Shown: positions 61,037-64,000 of the stretch, piece after piece
Layout of the letters: each line of letters begins with the position of its first letter
Position numbering within the stretch: the first letter of the stretch is position 1
Assembly: GCA_036656795.1 (NCBI GenBank)
Contig: JAVXHR010000001.1
Location: 62,001 to 126,000 of the forward strand
Length of the DNA: 64,000 nucleotides
Origin: CAUPWF01 sp036656795
Lineage (GTDB): Bacteria > Bacillota > Clostridia > Lachnospirales > Lachnospiraceae
Reading direction: 5' to 3'
Position numbers and translations under genes: made by a program
Notes under the pieces: generated by a model
The model's database searches: none
Told to the model about the DNA's origin: nothing
Seen by the model: the letters and a program-made list of their open reading frames with translations, nothing else

Positions 61037-62854
61037 GTGGCAAGTATAATAGAACAGAGTAAGATACGTAATTTTTGTATTATTGCACATATAGATCATG
61101 GTAAATCAACGTTAGCAGATCGAATTATTGAGAAGACAGGACTTTTGACCAGTCGGGAGATGCAGTCACAGGTTCTTGATAATATGGAACTGGAACGAGA
61201 ACGAGGAATCACTATAAAAGCTCAAGCAGTGCGCATTGTCTATCATGCAAAGGATGGTCAAGAATATGTCTTCAATCTGATAGATACACCGGGACATGTG
61301 GATTTTAATTATGAAGTATCCCGAAGTCTGGCAGCATGTGATGGAGCAATCTTGGTAGTAGATGCGGCGCAGGGCGTAGAAGCACAGACATTGGCCAATG
61401 TGTATCTTGCAATGGATCATAATCTGGATGTAATGCCTGTGATTAATAAGATTGATTTGCCAAGTGCAGATCCGGCAAGAGCCATCGAAGAAATTGAAGA
61501 TGTCATTGGAATTGAAGCACAGGATGCCCCACTTATCTCCGCAAAGACAGGGCTTAATATAGAAGAAGTATTGGAGCAAATAGTAACGAAGATTCCGGCA
61601 CCTACAGGAGATGCAGATGCCCCACTACAGGCACTTATCTTTGATTCACTTTATGATTCTTATAAAGGAGTAATTGTATTTTGCCGAATTAAAGAAGGAA
61701 CTGTAAAAAAAGGAACCTCCATCAAGATGATGGCAACAGGAGCAGTAGCGGACGTTGTTGAGGTGGGCTATTTTGGTGCAGGACAATTCATTCCATGCGA
61801 TGAATTAAGTGCCGGTATGGTTGGATATATCACAGCCAGTCTAAAGAATGTAAAAGATACATCAGTAGGTGATACAGTAACAGACGCACAACGTCCATGT
61901 GATAAACCACTAGAAGGATACAAGAAAGTAAATCCTATGGTATATTGTGGGTTGTATCCCGCAGATGGAGCGAAATATCCGGATCTAAGAGATGCTTTGG
62001 AAAAGTTACAACTGAATGATGCGTCATTACAATTTGAACCGGAGACATCGGTAGCATTGGGATTTGGTTTTCGATGTGGATTCTTGGGGTTATTGCATTT
62101 GGAGATTATTCAAGAACGCTTAGAAAGAGAATACAACTTAGATTTGGTAACAACGGCACCGGGTGTTGTATACAAGATTCATAAAACGAGTGGTGATGTG
62201 ATTGAATTAACCAATCCATCCAATCTTCCAGATCCGTCAGAGATTGATTACATGGAAGAACCGGTGGTAAAAGCAGAGATTATGGTTACTTCGGAATTTA
62301 TAGGCGCCATTATGGACCTTTGTCAAGAACGACGTGGTGCTTACCAAGGCATGGAATATCTAGAAGCAACGCGTGCAGTGCTACATTATCAGTTACCTTT
62401 GAATGAAATTATCTATGATTTTTTTGATGCATTAAAATCACGTTCCAGAGGGTATGCTTCTTTTGATTACGAGATGTTGGGATATGAACGTTCGGAGTTG
62501 GTGAAGTTAGATATCTTGATTAACCGAGAAGAGGTGGATGCATTATCTTTTATTGTCCATGGAGAAACATCTTATGAACGTGGAAGAAAGATGTGCGAAA
62601 AACTGAAAGAAGAGATACCGAGACAGCTCTTTGAAGTTCCGATTCAGGCAGCTATCGGCAGTAAGGTAATTGCAAGAGAAACAGTAAAGGCAATGCGAAA
62701 AGATGTACTTGCAAAGTGCTATGGAGGGGATATCTCTCGTAAAAGGAAACTGTTGGAAAAACAAAAAGAAGGTAAAAAGAGAATGCGACAAGTTGGAAAT
62801 GTAGAGATTCCTCAAAAAGCATTTATGAGTGTATTAAAATTAGATGATAAATAA
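61037..62854 (+). CDS. lepA: Elongation factor 4 (LepA)
   Basis: Translational GTPase that acts on stalled or mis-translocated ribosomes. 605 residues, full length. GTPase motifs are canonical: AHIDHGKST, DTPGHVDF and NKID, unlike those of the EF-G paralogue at 31 kb. The LepA-specific C-terminal domain is present (GRKMCEKLKEEIPRQLFEVP and YGGDISRKRKLLEKQKEGK). GTG at 61037 is preceded by CGGAGG about ten bases away. Likely shares transcripts with holA and hemW. Confidence 0.97.
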   Translation: MASIIEQSKIRNFCIIAHIDHGKSTLADRIIEKTGLLTSREMQSQVLDNMELERERGITIKAQAVRIVYHAKDGQEYVFNLIDTPGHVDFNYEVSRSLAACDGAILVVDAAQGVEAQTLANVYLAMDHNLDVMPVINKIDLPSADPARAIEEIEDVIGIEAQDAPLISAKTGLNIEEVLEQIVTKIPAPTGDADAPLQALIFDSLYDSYKGVIVFCRIKEGTVKKGTSIKMMATGAVADVVEVGYFGAGQFIPCDELSAGMVGYITASLKNVKDTSVGDTVTDAQRPCDKPLEGYKKVNPMVYCGLYPADGAKYPDLRDALEKLQLNDASLQFEPETSVALGFGFRCGFLGLLHLEIIQERLEREYNLDLVTTAPGVVYKIHKTSGDVIELTNPSNLPDPSEIDYMEEPVVKAEIMVTSEFIGAIMDLCQERRGAYQGMEYLEATRAVLHYQLPLNEIIYDFFDALKSRSRGYASFDYEMLGYERSELVKLDILINREEVDALSFIVHGETSYERGRKMCEKLKEEIPRQLFEVPIQAAIGSKVIARETVKAMRKDVLAKCYGGDISRKRKLLEKQKEGKKRMRQVGNVEIPQKAFMSVLKLDDK

Positions 62855-62873
62855 AAGTAGTAAAAGAAACCAA

Positions 62874-64000
62874 ATGAATCGAGAACTTGAACTATATATC
62901 CACATTCCTTTTTGTATAAAAAAGTGCGCTTATTGTGATTTCTTATCAGAACAGGCACCTATAGAGGAACAAGAAAAGTATGTACAGGCATTAGAACGGG
63001 AAATTAATTCTTATCAAAGACAGATGGAGCAGTATGAAATCACAACGATATTTTTGGGTGGTGGAACACCGTCTATTCTTAAGACAGAGCAGATTGCACG
63101 TATTCTCCAAGCATTAAGGACTGTATTTCGAATCAAAAAAGACGTAGAAATTACAATAGAGGTTAATCCGGGTACGGTTACATGGGAAAAATTGCAAGGA
63201 TATAAACAAGCGGGGATTCAGAGGCTTAGCATTGGATTACAAACGGTACAGAATGCGGAATTAAAATGGCTGGGACGTATCCACACCTATGAGCAGTTTT
63301 TAGAGACTTATCAAATGGCGAGGGATATTGGATATACGAATATTAATATTGATCTTATATCAGCCATACCGGGTCAAACTGTGGCAAGTTGGATGAATAC
63401 TCTACAGCATGTGATTGCATTAAATCCGGAGCATATATCTGCATATAGTCTAATAATAGAAGAAGGAACCCCGTTTTATGAATGGTATGGACCTCAGAAA
63501 AAGATCGTTTCTTCATTGCCGCAATTGCCGGGAGAAGAGGAAGAACGGCAAATCTATGAACAGACAGAAGTCTTGCTAGAACAAGCAGGATATCAGCATT
63601 ATGAGATATCTAATTATGCAAAAAGTGGATACGAATGTCAACACAACCTGGGGTATTGGAAACGAACAGAATACCTGGGACTTGGGATTGGAGCCGCATC
63701 ACTTCTAAATGAAACAAGACATACTAATTGCCGGATACGAGAATATTATATAGCACATGCTAAGGATCAAGACTTGATTCATACAGAGCTGGAAACGCTT
63801 TCTATTAAAAGTCAAATGGAAGAGTACATGTTTCTTGGGTTACGAATGATTCAAGGAGTTTCAGAGAGTATGTTTCAATATCTGTTCCAAAGTTCCATGG
63901 AAACGGTCTATGGAATACAATTGGAAACCTTAACGAAGAAAGGGCTATTAGTGAGGGAAGAGAGGAACGGTCAGAAGATGGTACGGCTGACAAAACGAGG
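62874..64000 (+). CDS. hemW: Heme chaperone HemW-like radical SAM protein, 3' end outside window
   Basis: A radical SAM protein related to coproporphyrinogen dehydrogenase but of the HemW (heme-trafficking) type. At least 375 residues are seen without a stop, so the end lies beyond the window. The SAM cluster motif CIKKCAYC (C-x3-C-x2-C) is near residue 16, followed by FLGGGTPS and RLSIGLQT. The HemW-type C-terminal winged-helix region has begun (MEEYMFLGLRMIQGV). An in-frame ATG at 62844 overlaps lepA; ATG 62874 begins MNRELELYIHIPFC as family members do. Neither has a strong ribosome site. Confidence 0.9.
   Translation, partial: MNRELELYIHIPFCIKKCAYCDFLSEQAPIEEQEKYVQALEREINSYQRQMEQYEITTIFLGGGTPSILKTEQIARILQALRTVFRIKKDVEITIEVNPGTVTWEKLQGYKQAGIQRLSIGLQTVQNAELKWLGRIHTYEQFLETYQMARDIGYTNINIDLISAIPGQTVASWMNTLQHVIALNPEHISAYSLIIEEGTPFYEWYGPQKKIVSSLPQLPGEEEERQIYEQTEVLLEQAGYQHYEISNYAKSGYECQHNLGYWKRTEYLGLGIGAASLLNETRHTNCRIREYYIAHAKDQDLIHTELETLSIKSQMEEYMFLGLRMIQGVSESMFQYLFQSSMETVYGIQLETLTKKGLLVREERNGQKMVRLTKR

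Noticed and set aside
61166..61579. 137-codon minus-strand open frame inside lepA
   Set aside because: Antisense shadow of lepA; Cys, His and Ile-rich translation typical of such frames, no start signal.
1..64000. Prophage, transposon or defence island
   Set aside because: No integrase, transposase, phage structural, restriction or CRISPR-associated gene was found, and gene style is uniform throughout.

Overview
The window is AT-rich and reads as chromosome from an anaerobic, probably spore-forming Clostridia member; Lachnospiraceae is my best guess. The reasons are a [FeFe]-hydrogenase gene set, a SpoIID-family protein, T-box and cobalamin riboswitch control, strong GGAGG ribosome sites, and many small Firmicutes housekeeping operons. 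There is no phage, insertion sequence, CRISPR array, rRNA or tRNA. One 100-base run of N (29234-29333) marks a scaffold join and is probably an assembly artefact, because the 55 bases on either side are identical.

Layout. 1-11.0 kb: the end of a divergent ATP-type PEP carboxykinase gene, a 6S RNA, a SpoIID-like protein, a YihY membrane protein, T-box-controlled pheS-pheT, then sppA, an RDD protein, queA and cobT. 11.0-19.1 kb: a cobalamin riboswitch with its own terminator leads a tightly coupled five-gene operon. It encodes a large secreted, membrane-anchored beta-propeller protein, a DUF4430 lipoprotein, and a complete ECF transporter (S, T, and two fused ATPases). I read this as a corrinoid capture-and-import system. 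19.1-26.9 kb: hydCBA for a probably electron-bifurcating [FeFe] hydrogenase, followed by a second set (small ferredoxin, PAS-containing sensory hydrogenase, SpoIIE-type phosphatase) that looks like an H2 or redox signalling module.

26.9-48.4 kb: tdh-kbl threonine degradation, aroA, an EF-G paralogue with altered GTPase motifs, an unknown three-helix membrane protein, a small P-loop protein, leuS, corA, a diguanylate cyclase, aminopeptidase P, three small plus-strand genes, an ABC-F protein, two minus-strand genes and argG. 48.5-55.0 kb: a small DMT protein, then a comEA-like lipoprotein, a two-component system, a GerMN lipoprotein and comEC, all on one strand with little space between them. 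55.0-59.8 kb: a TetR regulator divergent from an RND/MMPL transporter and a secreted heptad-repeat protein, with three near-identical operator palindromes between the two promoters. 59.9-64.0 kb: holA, lepA and the start of hemW, which runs off the window.

Gene starts were chosen from ribosome binding sites and often differ from the longest open frame. The most notable start problem is the histidine kinase at 50.5 kb, which has no ATG, GTG or TTG where its protein should begin.
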